Origin: Axinella damicornis
Lineage: Eukaryota; Porifera; Demospongiae; Axinellida; Axinellidae
NCBI GenBank assembly: GCA_963931865.1
Contig: OZ007510.1
Coordinates: forward strand, 8,342,993-8,406,992
Direction of reading: 5' to 3'
DNA length: 64,000 nt
Below, piece after piece: positions 44,855-58,100 of the stretch; the first letter of the stretch is position 1, and the number at the start of each line of letters is the position of its first letter. Under the pieces are notes generated by a model. The model did not search any database. It was not told where the DNA came from and worked only from the letters and a program-made list of their open reading frames with translations. The translations under genes and the position numbers were made by a program.

Positions 44855-45005
44855 GGGCTTTGACTTGAGGCTGCACACAGAGACGCTGCTGGTGTCCCTC
44901 CCCACATCGGACTTCAGCATGCCATACAATGTCATCTGCTTTGTATGTACCATCATTGCCATTGGGTTTGGGTTGGCCTTCGATCTCACTACCAGGACGC
45001 TCCAA
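44855..45005 (+). pseudogene. PIGT: PIGT last-exon fragment
   Basis: After an acceptor (CTACCCAG) the frame reads LHTETLLVSLPTSDFSMPYN and VICFVCTIIAIGFG, closely matching the C-terminal luminal end and single membrane segment of PIGT, a subunit of the GPI transamidase in the ER. Nothing upstream in this window encodes the rest of the protein, and the frame runs on into unrelated residues. It is most likely a stray exon copy carried by a duplication. Confidence 0.6.
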
Positions 45006-45454
45006 CCATGCAGTCACCAGTGGGAACCAAGGGCTGATTTCCGGACTACTCGCATGTCTTAAATTGAAATACAAACCCAGAACCCAGTACTATAGCAGGT
45101 CTGCTAAAGATTATTTTTGTGCCAGCTAATAAACGCTTTTACACTTCAAGTACCAGTACAGAATTCCATAATGCATGAACACATGCATGAATGGCAATCA
45201 GCTTGATTGGCATTTACTTTGCATCTATATGATCCAAGTACATGTAGTAGCTATAGCTATACCCAAGTCTGTTCACCCCAGCAGTGTCAGTTGCAGCGTT
45301 AGGCTCTGTTACTTATAGCTATCAGATTGAGGTCAAGTCTACCAGATCATGCCAATGCTAACAGCCTCTCTAGGCTACCACTGTCTTCACTAGACTCAAT
45401 TTCCACCTCCTCTACTGTTTAACTGCCCCAGCATGCAGGGAGCCTCCCTGACAC

Positions 45455-45780
45455 TGACATAATTGTGATCAGACAAATTGAGGCACTTCCTGTCACTGCA
45501 CTACAGTTCAGAGCAGCAACCGATACTCAGCCGTGTCTTACAGTATACATGAAAGCATGGTTGGCCACACCAAGTCTCAGACATGTTCAAGCCCTACCAC
45601 ACATATCAAATGAGCTTGCCAAAGAAACCCCAAGAGCAAGTGTTGCATGAGCTTCATCGGAGTCATATTCTGGGCATTGCTAGAATGAAGACCTTGACCC
45701 GCATGTTCGGTGGCCAAAGTTGGATCATGACGTTGAGTCCCTTGTCAAGGCTTGTTTGCAGTGTCTGTCGGTGAGATTAT
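45455..45780 (+). pseudogene. Ty3/gypsy integrase fragment (zinc-binding region)
   Basis: It reads VLHELHRSHILGIARMKTLT, then shifts frame to LDHDVESLVKACLQCLS, the HHCC zinc-binding end of a gypsy-type integrase. Preceded by DTDIIVIRQIEALPV. Frame-broken. Confidence 0.55.
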
Positions 45781-46399
45781 CTCCACTGCACTGAGGATGA
45801 AGTAACTGTTTCCCGGCCCAAATGTAGCGTTTTTCTTAGTGTTGTATACAAATGGGTTTCCATCTTGGTCTTCTCTTCCTAGTTCATAGGTGAAGGCTCC
45901 CAGAGGAAAATGCGGTAGCTACTTCCGATTAGGAACTCGCTGCATTTATGCAAAGCACATGGGCTACAACCCACCTATTTCCAATAATGTTGACATATGC
46001 AGACAACATTTCTGGACTGAATGCTAGGGAGGCAGACTACAAGGGGTCAGGGGAATCCTTAATCTTAATGTCATACACACATGCTTGAACTAGAAATAAT
46101 TGCTACAATGTTTAGCTGTTGTATAGGCAGCTAGCATTGCAATGACCATGGCACTTGCACAGTCTAAATGTAGAGAGTTGTTTGCTTTGCTGTCACAGCT
46201 GTTTCTCCAATTAAGGTAGGAAAATTGGGTACAGCGATATCCGAAACAAAGTTGACAGATAAATGGGCAGCATCAAAGTGTATGCAAGTTTCAACAACAG
46301 TTTACATCAAACTACTCCTCTGCTTGAAAAATGCCCTAAAACTCCATTTTAAGGCCCTCTACTAATTTAAAAACTGAAATTTGGACCCTCTCCAAGCTT

Positions 46400-46950
46400 A
46401 AAGGCCCCACCCACACTCTGACCCCATCATCAAGACCACAAAAGAACAGGCCAAAAAACTATTTCAGGAAGAGTGAGGCTGGCATAACTTGAGTGGTAGT
46501 AGCTACATATGTGGAGTGGACTGGTAAGTAGGAATGTCATAAGCTGCTGATGGAAGGTGATCGAGTTCCAAATGGTATCCAGTCTAGAGCTTGCTTGAAC
46601 ATGTGAAGGTACGAATGAAACGTTCTGCGGTACAATAAGAGGAAAGGTGATACGGTGCACTAGCTATACATATGTGTTTTCACATGGTAGCTTTGAGGAA
46701 CCTCATCAGAGACAAATTGTGGTCCGTTATCAGAAACTAGTTGCTCTTGTAACACAAATGAGGCGAACAGGTGTCGCAACCCATGCTGATGAGGTGTTTG
46801 AGTTCATCTGGATCACTTCTGGAGTGAGCATCAGTCACATTGAGGAAGTTCCGTCCTCTATATGGTCGTGCATAGTCTACATGCATGAATCCTTTGCCAG
46901 GGCCTCTTGGCCAGGACCAAGGATGAAGGGGTGCACCATGTGAATGGAAC
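46400..46950 (-). pseudogene. Ty3/gypsy integrase fragment (core)
   Basis: On the minus strand: APLHPWSWPRGPGKGFMHVD, YARPYRGRNFLNVTDAHS, then about 100 codons later LMTFLLTSPLHI and PASLFL-like pieces, i.e. the start and end of a retroviral-type integrase core with many frame breaks. Orientation is opposite to the fragment at 45455, so the element was rearranged or there were two. Confidence 0.55.
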
Positions 46951-48441
46951 AAACTTGGAAATGGATCTTTAGAATGTCATATTGCTTACATATGAAGTCC
47001 GTAACACTAACACCTATGGGTCGGTGACATTCAACTAATCTGGTTCAATTTCCAACATTGCACTTACTAGACTGACCATGTTGCTACAGTATATGGCAAG
47101 TGAGTACTACGTAAAGTTTGCTGTAGTTAATAATTCAGCAGATTCTCGACTATGACTAGTGTGGGGCTTGCCCAATTAGACTTGCTCTTTTGTTCTTTGT
47201 GCCTGCATTTGGACAATGCGCGTTCGTTGCATGGGTTCTGCACCACTCAGTGCTCTAATGTGATTACTCATAATTTATGCCAGGAATAATAGAATTTGGC
47301 TGGTGCTGCCAGTGATCATGAGATCCCAGTTGGCCATTTCAAGAGTTGTGCGCTCGTGAGCATGATTCCCAGTGCCAAGATGTTCCGTCTTTCCTAAAAA
47401 AGTCATTGTCCACAGGAGGTGAGGGGTACCCTCTCCCCGTCACATGGACAATGAGCGTGTGCGTAGCTATAGCTGTTACTACGACTGTGAACAAGCAACT
47501 AGCAAATGTCCAGATGTGCTGATGTGAACTTGGAGCTCCAAAGTTAAGAGACAGACCATCCATATAATTATAGGAACTCTGTTAGGAGAGAGAATGTTTT
47601 GGTCCCAAATGTTCTTGGGGGAGTATGGTTTCTTTGCTATGGACTTCCCCCAAAATCCTTCTATTAGTGGGTGTGGTTCAATTACATGGCATGCTCACAT
47701 GTCAAGCACAGCCAAGAAGCAGTGAAACATCAAACGTTGGTCAATTAAGTGTTGGTAGGGTGGGAAGATAAGCCGTTTCATATATTAATAATGATATTCT
47801 TTTTTTGCCTGTCACCTGGGGGTCAATATTTGGGACTAGAAACATGAAATTAATATCAATTTGGTATGGCCTTACGCAGTCTTAGGTAGTTATAGGAGCA
47901 GAATGTTCATGCATAACCATCACTCTGATCTAATAATCACTTGATGAGCAACATTGATAACCAAAGTGACTGGGATGTCCCACCATGCAACTGCTCAAAA
48001 TGTCAGATGACTAAAATTGGATCACATAATTTGGCACCCATGCGAAAACATTGACCCGTAAAGCTCGGAAGACTTCGGTGGTATTTGGGGCCTTGTTTTT
48101 TGCACTGCTGGATAGAGAGGCTCGATGGTGTCCTGCTGAGCACATTGCCTGCAACTGATTGTGACATTAACACGTGATGTCATACAACTATGTTACCTAC
48201 AGCAATGAAAGGGATAAATCAATTAGCTTTCTGATTCAACATTGCTTAAAGACCGAGTGTGTGTGCTACGCAATAATCTAGTTATACACACAGTATACCA
48301 AAGGTACACTGAACTTGGTACAATCAAATGTGCATTCAGTGTAAAAATAGCTACCTACAAAACAAATCATTGTTTTCCAAAAAGGATACAGAACTTCAAC
48401 ACTGCATGGGTTACCAATTGCGAGTTAGTTCACAGCAAATT
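46951..48441. other. 3' flank of gene D, no gene seen
   Basis: About 47940-48440 is the duplicated 3' flank also seen at 25630-25960. The remainder shows no coding signal that I can support. Confidence 0.45.
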
Positions 48442-50655
48442 TTATGGATTCAAACTTCGATCTCTGTTAATGCAGTTATAAATTTCATGGTTTACCGGTG
48501 ACAAGAGCCTGGCAGTGACATTGTTCAGATAGCTAACAAACTCGTTGAAGCTTTCAAACCCAAACACTACTTGTTCCGAATTGGAATAACTTGAAAGGCA
48601 TCTAATTTCTGTTTCATTGTAGTTGTTGATACCTATGGCATAGGTATTGATAATGCGTGATGGATGATTGTGGAGACATTGCACTTCACGGCAAACATCA
48701 AGAGCATTATTAGAATGGCCATCAGTGATAAAGACGACATCGATGCAACTGAAGGGATCAAGCCCACATTTGTATCGATCAAGGAGTTCACTGCATACAC
48801 ACCTGACTGCCTCACCAGTTCTGGTCCATGGTCCGTGACGATACCTTGTGTTGATAATAGCTTGTCTGGCAGCTCTTCGACCATTTAGAGTATTGTTGAA
48901 ACAGTTAAAGCAAAATTCCAACCGCAACAAGCTTGAAAATGTCATCAATGCAAATTGTGTAGGAAAACAGAATAATGGCACAAGACTGCTTACAGCTGTA
49001 GTCATTCTCCTGAAGTTCTCTCTTCCTATACTTCCAGATGTGTCAAGGACAAATAGAATAGAACGACGCAGGCAAGTGGTAACAGGGGGTTGTCGGGGAT
49101 GTAGTGCATGATAGCTGTATGGTGGGAGCCACTCCTTTCCAGCAGCTCTTTTGCCTGTAAATAAAGATGCTTACACCATAAGACACTGATAATGATTGCC
49201 TAAACATTAATTTGTGGAGAGTATGCTGGAAAAGACTAGTCATTACATGTATTGGTGCATGTATACCTTGTGAAGAACATATATAGCCATCTGTTCCACG
49301 GTCTGGACAACGGTATTGAACTGTTTGTTTCCTTGTCCGGGTAGTACTGGATGGTGGTGTTCGGGGAGGACGTCTACAATTGTCGTCATCAGTAATCATT
49401 ATCATAATCATGCCTGGGTATATTCGGATGTATGTATGTTTCTCATTGGAAGGTTTAGCCAAAACAACAGTGAACGTTTCATCATTTTCACAGGTATCAT
49501 CATTGATAATGGTCATGTTGAAACATTGTCGCCTCTTGTGATTATGTAACTCATCCAGAAATATTGCAGATGTCAGTTCTACAAAGTCACTTGAATCTGA
49601 AGAGAGAGCAAACCATGCATATGGGACTGTACCCAATTTGGCCTGACTCTAAGTACAGACTACTAGCCTATTCTTCAATTCCTGTATTATATTATTCTTG
49701 GATGTTTTGAATTTCAATGTGATGGGCACAGAATTTTCTTCAGGCTTGAATTCTCGGATGCCCCCTAGACCCGAGGCTAGTGCTATGGAGCTGGAATATC
49801 ACAGTCATATAATAATTTGCTGGCTAATTAACCTGCAGTTCCAGCACGTGTCTCCACAGTCAGATTAAACCCAACCTCAACTGGAGCATTGGACGGTTGA
49901 CTGATGTTCACACAGAGTTCAACATCCCCAGCAACTTCTGAGACCTCCAAAGATGATTTTTCAAAGCCAACCAACAGCTCTGCCAATGCATATGTATGAA
50001 TCATTAATTGCCTAGTTGCCCAGGAATACACATCAATTGTTGTTAATTCACTATAGTCAAAGTATAGATGCATAATATAATAATTACATGCTGCAGAAAT
50101 GCTTCCGCTGCTTTCTCTAGACAGACATAGTTCTTAGCAGGGTGCTATCACTGCTATGTACTAGTTGAATTTTGTAAGACATCTTAACCTACCATCATTG
50201 TCAACAAATATGATCCTTGTAGACTGAAAACATCCATCATCTTCGCTGCATTGAAAGGAGGGGCTGCCATGAGCTACTGAAGACGTGAGTAGAATGGATT
50301 CATTGTATTCGGGTTTTGTGTCGTCAAATATAAAAAAATCTATTGAACCTCTATCTTGACTTGGCTCCATGTGCACAACTCTTCCACTTGGAGAATAAAC
50401 AAAGTCTCCTCCATCTGAGGGTTCACCCAACTGTGCACTCTCAGGTAGCACATGAAACTCAATTGAAAATCCTTGCTGTGAGGGACCATCGGATTTTTTG
50501 ATGAGGGAAACGGAATGAAAACCATTGTCTTCAGCAAATATATAGCTCGCCTTTTCAAAACCAATAACAGTCTGAGATCGAGCTGGATTCAGAGAAAGGA
50601 TCACTACTGCTGCAAACAGAAAAATGAGATTTGGTGCACTTCTGGACTGAGCCAT
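48442..50655 (-). CDS. Gene D: short Calx-beta/VWA protein, TSP1 exon deleted
   Basis: Four exons: 50193-50655 (start MAQSRSAPN, signal peptide, N-terminal Calx-beta), 49833-49979 (Calx-beta first half), 49267-49596 (Calx-beta second half fused to linker) and 48442-49154 (VWA, ends NRDRSLNP). Total 1653 nt, 550 aa plus stop, all introns phase 1. The third exon reads ITDDDNC directly into RRPPRTPPSSTTRTRK. In genes C and E these parts are separate exons with the TSP1 exon between them, so a deletion took the TSP1 exon and the start of the linker. MIDAS residues are intact (DTSGS, TRTGE, FITDG). Exon 1 is very close to gene C's exon 1 (463 nt in both). Same predicted role as gene C but with two Calx-beta domains instead of eight. 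Confidence 0.8.
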
Positions 50656-50689
50656 TGCAGCTACCGTCTACACTCAGAAGCCAAACCAG

Positions 50690-53600
50690 CTAGTGCTGGA
50701 GCTTCCTATTTATACTCTATGCAGTTGTTTACTTGTAGAGGCCGGTGCAGCAAAGTGAATGCTCCCAAACTGAACTTTACTGAGTGCTTTGGAGACAGCT
50801 AAGTGAAACAACCACAATTGAACTTTAAGTGCAAAAGCTTTGGAGCCAGCACAGTGAAGGCTGCCTATAGTGGCTAGGAGACCTGCACAAACAACCACTT
50901 GAACTTTAAACGTCATGCAATACTGTAGGGGACACTAATATAGACCGCATGGAATGAAATGATTTTGCTGGAAGTCTCACCATGTAGCTATGTGCCAGTC
51001 TTTCAGAAATCATTTTACCATGCGTGCGTGTCTTGGTTGATGCCATCATCAGGGTTACTGACACGACTCCCTCTACCTAGGCCCAAGTGAAGGTAAATTC
51101 AGACCCAGGTCATGCTGGGGGGAGGGGAAGGTCGCAATGTTTCCCAGTTTGGTCAATATAATAGAGCCATTGTACTGCATTGTGCATGTGCCAGAGAAGA
51201 ATGTTGCACTGTAGGAGACTACAGGGTCTGCCTTATGTGACTTCACAGAGTGCATTCCAGTTGTGATGTAACTGTTGCTAAGCAGGCAGTTATATATTAA
51301 TGAACCTGAGTACAAAAGGTCGAGACTACAGGGTCTTCCTTATGTGACTTCACAAAGTGCATTCCAGTTGTGATGTACATACTGTTGCTAAGCAGGCAGT
51401 TTTAATGCTAAAGAGGTCATCGTGTCCCCTCCTCATGTGCGTGGCATGGATAATGTTCCTGTGTAAACTTGCTGTAGATTAGCAACATAGCTAAGTGTTG
51501 CTAAGGAAGATGGGTAGCTAATTCCGTCTACATGTAGATTAAGTCTAGGTCAGGTAGCCTCGTTCCCAGAAAGAATTTTCGGACGAGGCCTGCATGGGAA
51601 CAAGGCTATGGGTCAGGTACATGCTAAACCAGGTTCTTAAGTGTGCCAGTTTTTAAATCCATTACATACATGTCTGGTTGACCCCATCCTAGCAGGGTTA
51701 TTGATGTGACTCCCCCCTACCTAGGCCCAAGTGGATGTAAATTCAGACCCAGGTAATGCTGGGGTGGTTGAGGAAGATGTTCGTTCCCCAGTTGGCCCAT
51801 AGAGGAGCAGTCATTGTGATATATACCGGTAATAGTGTTTCATTCAGAAGTCATTTTAATATAATATTATAGAGCCATTGTGCCACATTGTGGATGCTCA
51901 GACCCAACCCACTTAGCTATATGAAACCAGCTAGTGCTGGAGCTAGCTCCTCCTATTTATATTATACCCTGTGCAGTTGTTTACTTATAGCTAGAGGTCA
52001 GATAAAAAGGGTGCAGCAAAGTGAATGCTCCCCAACTTTTACTCAGAGAGCTTTGGAGACAGCTAAGTGAAGGCTGAGGCACTGAAACAACCACAATTGA
52101 ACTTAAGTGCAAAAGCTTTGGAGCCAGCAAAGTGAAGGCTGCCTAGTAGCTGTGAGACCTGCACAAACAACCACTTGAACTTTAGAAAACATCATGCTAT
52201 ATGCTAGGAGATAGTAGAAATGATTTTTGCTGGATACCTCACTGTTGTACGTATATGGGTGCAAAGTATTGAAACCGTTTCTTGCTGACAATGTTTAGAC
52301 AGTTCTTGTCCTCAGCTTTGTAGCTCAAGTACATGCATTAACCTGAATGAACCTGTCTCAGTGTCAGCTAGCTATCTCAGTGTCCCCACACTGTTCATGA
52401 CACATTGTGAACCTCTCCACTGTAACTGTTTGCATCAATCAACTATATAGCTACCAGTGGTCTGGAGTATGGTCTGTAAAGTACTGTGGAGCTTGTAGGT
52501 ACGTCAACGAGAAGGTTAGGTATTGGAGCATTTTACCCATTGCCATGACAACAAAAACTATGCTATGCAATGCCGAAAAGGCTAGCTAAGTGGAGTGTAA
52601 GAGGTGATGATGGGACATAGTCACAGAGCCTATTAGCGAACATGCTAAAGGTGCACTTGCTGGTGTTGGGAAGTGGTGGGGATGACTATGTGTTGCCATG
52701 GAAACACCAGCACACCTATTACTATCAAACATGGTACATTAACGATGCTGTTGCCATGGAAACAGAAGGTGTGTGATAAAGTGTGTGTGCATAATAGAGC
52801 AGAGTGATAGCCATTGATGACTCTAGAGCTGAGCTAGCTACTGTAACACCATGCATTCTCCTACAAGCAACTGCCATGGCCAGTACATGTACATCTTCTT
52901 AAAACATGTTGATTCATGCGTGCGTCCTCCAGTAGGTTCACTTTGTGTATTTAGGCTGTTGATCAGTAGCTAGCTATGTCACATGATGTAGAGTAACTTA
53001 TCACTTGTGTTTTGGGAGTAGAGCTATGCAGACATAAGGTTCACCCAGTTCTAATTTGACCCATCAACCCTGTGACATGACTTTGCAGGTCATAGTGTGC
53101 ATGACACATATTGCCACAGTTCATACGAGATTGACTTATCCAGTATCTTAAGGAGTGGTGTTGTCGAGTAATTATGACATCAAAACATTGTCGTCTCCGA
53201 CTACTACTGATCACAGCCACGGGCCACTGAGCGACTGAGCAGTCAACGTCAGGCAGACTTGATGCAGGTTCAGAATGCCACTGTAGAACTACACCGAAAA
53301 AAAAAGAAGCTAGCTACCCCTCCTCACATCAACTCGACGTCCATATACGTCACTACACGTGATGAGTTTACCAGGACTTCCCCCCACCGTTAGTACTGCA
53401 AGCAATAAACACTGGGGTGTGAAGGCCTGGGTACAAGGCTAAGTATTTTGTAGCATTCCTCAATAATTATTTTGCCCGAAATTGATCATATTATCATGAA
53501 GGTACAAGACTGTTGTTCCCTCTTCTTGTGTAGGAGATCTAGTATAAGGAGACTAGGGTCATGAAAATCATTCCATGGCATTATTCTGAATACCATCATT

Positions 53601-54150
53601 GCATGACAAGTCTGGACTTGTTTATCAGACTCTGCTATGAATGTGAGCTATAGTGTGTTATCTAATGTGCCAGACAAGTCATGGTAGGAGAGTAGGAGCT
53701 AATTGTGTTATTGTCTGGGTTTGGTGCATGCTGTGCCATGGAGTCTTCCAGAAATCATTTTGCATGCATGCATGTCTTGGTTGATGCCATCATCAGGGTT
53801 ACTGACACGACTCCAAGTGAAGGTAAGCCAGGCCCAGGTCAGTGTTGGGGGGAGGGGAGGTTGCAGTTTGGTCAATTTAATAGAGCCATTGTACTGCATT
53901 GTGCATGTGCCAGAAAAGAATGTTTCAATGTAGGAGACTTCACAAAGTGCATTCCAGTTGTGATGTATACTGTTGCTAAGCAGGCAGTTTTGATGAACCT
54001 GATTACAAAAGGTCACCGTGTCCCCTCCTCATGTCAAGTGCTTGGCATCCACAATGTTCCTGTGTAAACTTGCTGTAGATTAGCAATGTAGCTAAGTGTT
54101 GCTAAGGAAGATGGGTATAGCTAATTCCGTTACAAGTATTAAGTCTGGGT
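50690..54150. repeat. Multiply duplicated 5' flank blocks
   Basis: Block type 1 occurs at 50690-50950 and 51910-52260. Block type 2 (GTTGATGCCATCATCAGGGT, then GTGATGTA(T/C)A and TGTAAACTTGCTGTAGATTA) occurs at 51008-51510, in part at 51660-51780, and at 53752-54115. The empty LINE site is at 52545-52575. Otherwise no gene is recognised. Confidence 0.65.
51555..51608. mobile_element. Short TAGCCTCG-end MITE, 54 bp
   Basis: The ends TAGCCTCGTTCCCAG and GGGAACAAGGCTA are flanked by 9-bp direct repeats TAGGTCAGG and TGGGTCAGG. Same end sequence as the Mutator-like element at 18283. Confidence 0.7.
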
Positions 54151-54154
54151 CAGG

Positions 54155-54371
54155 TAGCCTCGTTCTAGCAACTCAATTGAGTACTAGTGTAGACGCGTGA
54201 CGTCACAGAAACGTTTCTGGAAACAATCGCCTGCCCGCCCTAATACATACCCTAAGCCCTGACCACGCCCCTAATGAGATTCATAATGGCGCAGAATTCT
54301 ACGTTCCCAGGCCCTGTCTAAAAAAAATTATTTTAAAAATTTCGGACGAAGCCTGCATGGGAACGAGGCTA
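54155..54371. mobile_element. TAGCCTCG-end MITE, 217 bp, same site as 51555
   Basis: Flanked by TGGGTCAGG and TGGGTCGGG, the same target as the 54-bp copy at 51555, with the same neighbouring sequence on both sides (AAGTCT... and ...TACATGCTAAA). The insertion therefore predates duplication of the block, and one copy later changed length. Confidence 0.7.
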
Positions 54372-54633
54372 TGGGTCGGGTACATGCTAAAACAGGTTCT
54401 TGGTGTCACACTGGTGTGCCAGTCTTTAAATCCTTTACACTGGCATGGTCTGTATCAAGCTACATCGTCATGTCATGTGAGCTGAAGTGAAAATGTGCAC
54501 AGAAGTACGTACATGGAAAGATTCAAGTTACTGCATGGTGTAGCTACATACACGTGCCATGGCTATGCTGATGCTTCATCATGTAGTAGCCATTTCCTTA
54601 TACAATCCATGCTGCCATGGTTACTGTGGGGAT

Positions 54634-54695
54634 TCAAGGGAGTTCTTTATCCTCCAAACACCTATACTTGAACGTGAGCCGGCCCTCCTTCTGTC
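54634..54695 (-). pseudogene. CNOT3 last-exon relic
   Basis: The minus strand reads RLTFKYRCLEDKELP and stop, matching the end of the CNOT3 exon at 59970-60068 ([14 protein letters not shown], stop). No other CNOT3 exon lies nearby. It lies downstream of gene E just as the true CNOT3 end lies near the array's right end, suggesting it was copied with the block. Confidence 0.55.
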
Positions 54696-55164
54696 AACTG
54701 TGCCATGCTTTGGTGTTAACAGACTGTCAAGCTGCTGAAATGTTGAGGATGAAATTCTCAGATACCATGGGTGCCGAATTGGCACCCATGTGAGAATGTT
54801 TTGAGTAGATCGCATGCAAGAAGTGCTTTCTCATGACATAATTTGTCCACAGGAATAATTTATGTGGCCTACAGCAATTAGGTTTTCCAATATCATGATT
54901 ATACATTGTACAAAGTGTGCATAACAGTAATGGTGTCTACCAAGATTTTAATACTAAGTGTATATTATACGTATACTGTACAAAAACAAGAATTAAGTCA
55001 AGTGTGTATTTATAGTGTACAACAACAATCACATTTCAACATGTTTAATGTTGAACAGGATAGCTAACCTGCACACAGAACACCAATCAGGCTGGGTAAT
55101 ATATACTACAGCAACTATGCAGCATGTAAAGCCAAATGCAAGTTTAGTACATGCAATCCAAACT

Positions 55165-58100
55165 TTATGGATTCAAACTTCGATCTCTGTTAATGCAGTT
55201 ATATCTTGCCGTGTTTGTTGATGACAAGAGCCTAGCAGTGACATTGTTCAGATAGTCATAAAACTCGTTGAAACTTTCAAACCCAAACACTACCTGCTCG
55301 GAGTTTGAATATCTGGAGAGGCACCTAATTTCTTCTGCATTGTAGTTGTTGATACCTATGGCATAGGTATTGATATGGCGCGACGGATGATTGTGGAGAC
55401 ATTGCACTTCACGGCAAACATCAAGAGCACCATTAGAATGGCCATCAGTGATAAAGACGACATCGATACAACTGAAGGGATCAAGCCCACATTTGTATTG
55501 ATCAAGTAGTTCACTGCATACACACCTGGCTGCTGCACCAGTTCTGGTCCGTCGTCCGTGACAATACCTTGTGTTGATAATAGCTTGTCCGGCAGCTCTT
55601 CGACCATTTAGAGTATTGTTGAAACAGTTAAAACAAAATTCCAACCGTAACTTGTGTGCGAATGTTATCACTGCAAATTGTGTAGGAACACAGAATAATG
55701 TCACAAGACTGCTTACAGCTGTAGTCATTGTCCGATAGCTTTCTCTTCCTATGCTTCCAGATGTGTCAAGGACAAACAGAATAGAACGACGCTGACAAAT
55801 ATGGTTAACAGAGTTAGTCTGTCGAGGATGTCGCTTATGATATCTGTATGGTGGGAGCCACTCCATTCCAAGAGATCTTTTACCTGCAGTTAAAGGTACT
55901 TATGTCATAACAGACACTGATAAAAATTTTGTGGAGAGCACACATCTTGAACAAGAGGCTAGACTATTACTCATTTTGGTACATGCATACCTAGTGAATG
56001 GCATATATAGCCATCTGTTCCACGGTCTGGACAACGGTGCTGAATACTACGACTTTGTCGCCTTCTCCGTGTAGTATTGGATGGTGGTGTTGGGGGAGAA
56101 CCAGTACTCTGAAGTATATAGGCTCAGTGATGACAGAGTAGTCATAGCCAGTACTCCCAAGCCCCAGGGAGTATATCAGTGTGTCTTCACGGTCAAGTAT
56201 GCCTGCAGGATACATGTACAGCATACATGCAAATGTGTAGATACATCACATGCAGTAGTTACATGCATAGGTACTAACAGACTTGTCGTGTTTCAGTCTT
56301 AGGATCACATCCGTTTTCTGGAGCAGACTGTGAGCGTCTTTCACTGTACGCTTGACCAGAGTTACATGTAGTTTCTGCCACATTCACATCACTGTTTGGT
56401 ACACGTTGCCACTGGGACCACTCTGTATATGTGCATGTAGCATCACAGTGGCGGAAAAGATTTGGGAACAGGATACGTAGGAATGAATCACAGCTTGGCA
56501 GGGCTGCATGTATAGGAAGAAAGGCAAAGAAGTGAAGTTGGAACCATTGTGTGTACACATACCATCTCGCAGTATTATCACTTACCATTGTCATCATCTG
56601 TAATCGTTATCGTAATGGTGCCAGGGTGTATTCGGATGTGTGGATGCCTCTCATTGGAAGGTTTAGCCAAAACAACAGTGAATGTCTCATCATTTTCATC
56701 AGTGTTATCGTTGATAATGGTCACGTTGAAACACTGTCGCCTCTTGTGGTTACTAAACTCAATCAGAAATTGATTTGCAGATGTCAGTTCTACAAAATCA
56801 CTTGAATCTGGAGAGGAGAATTTTACATGCATTGATACACACAAAAGGGAATCAAGCTGGAATAGCACAGCAACAGTAATCTTCTGGCTAACCTGCAGTT
56901 CCAGCAAGTGTTTCCACAGTCAGATTAAACTCCATCTCAATTGAAACGTTTGACGGTTGATTGATGCTCACACAGATTTCAACTTTTCCAGCACTTTCTG
57001 AGACCTCCAAAGACACATTTTCAAAGCCAACCACCAGCTCTGCAATATTGTTAGTAGTATAACAATGCATGCTCTAAAGAAGGAAGCTAGACTAAAGGAG
57101 AATCTACTGCTGAGTGTAAAATAGTTGAACAAATCATTAACTAGTTACTTAGTTGCCCAATTGACTCATGCTGTTGGCTGTAATCTGTTACACATTTCTC
57201 ATAAATCGAGTAGTTGTAACTGCATGTAGTTGATTATACATGCATATCTGCCTGTAGTTGAAGCTCATTATATTCTCTGTACCAGCAACGCACAGATAGA
57301 ATGCTTTTGTTTCTAGGAAGATCTACATCTCGACGGACTTGAACTCTTCCCTGCTTAGCTAAATAAATGCTTGTTATATGCATCTGTTATGTAATTGTAC
57401 TGCATAGTTGTAATTCAATTATGTATTTGATTACTTTAAGTTAGTAATGGTATAGTGGTAATGGTATTATTTCAAAGGTTAAATGTAATCCAATTGACAA
57501 GCTGAAATAAAATTATTGCACGAGTGGGAGAGCAGTACAGGAGAACATTCGGTTCGAGGCTGGCAGTATTGGCCCTATACTGCAGGGTCAAATGTTTTTA
57601 GGAAGGCTCTAGCTTCTTCGATCGACAGGCATGGCGCTACTTTGGGGTCGAAATGGTAGAGTCAAATGTACGTCAGACCTTTTGAGGAGTCAGGAATAAT
57701 AAAAGTCTGAGGCGCCCTCTTGCAGGTCCACTTTCAATTGGCTTGAGCAGAAAAACAACAACTACCGTATATCTTCTAAAAATTCGGCAGGTTTTTATTA
57801 ATTATTCATAAGCTTTGCCGAAATAATTAGAAGTAAAATCGCAAAATTTGTACCAAAATGCAAAACTGCCGAATAATAATTAGAAGTGCTACCCGCGGTC
57901 GGTCGGTCGGTTTTTTTCCAGTAGCATTGCCATCCGCAGTGGTGAGGGAGAGAATTAGAGGACTCTGAACGGCACCACTCATCACCTCAACACACACCTC
58001 AACAGAGCCACTGGCTTCACTGGTTGTGTATGTTCTATGCTCGAATCCCAAAATTACTGCAAGGAGAATTATTGTCCACTAACTGTTATTCTATAGGTAA

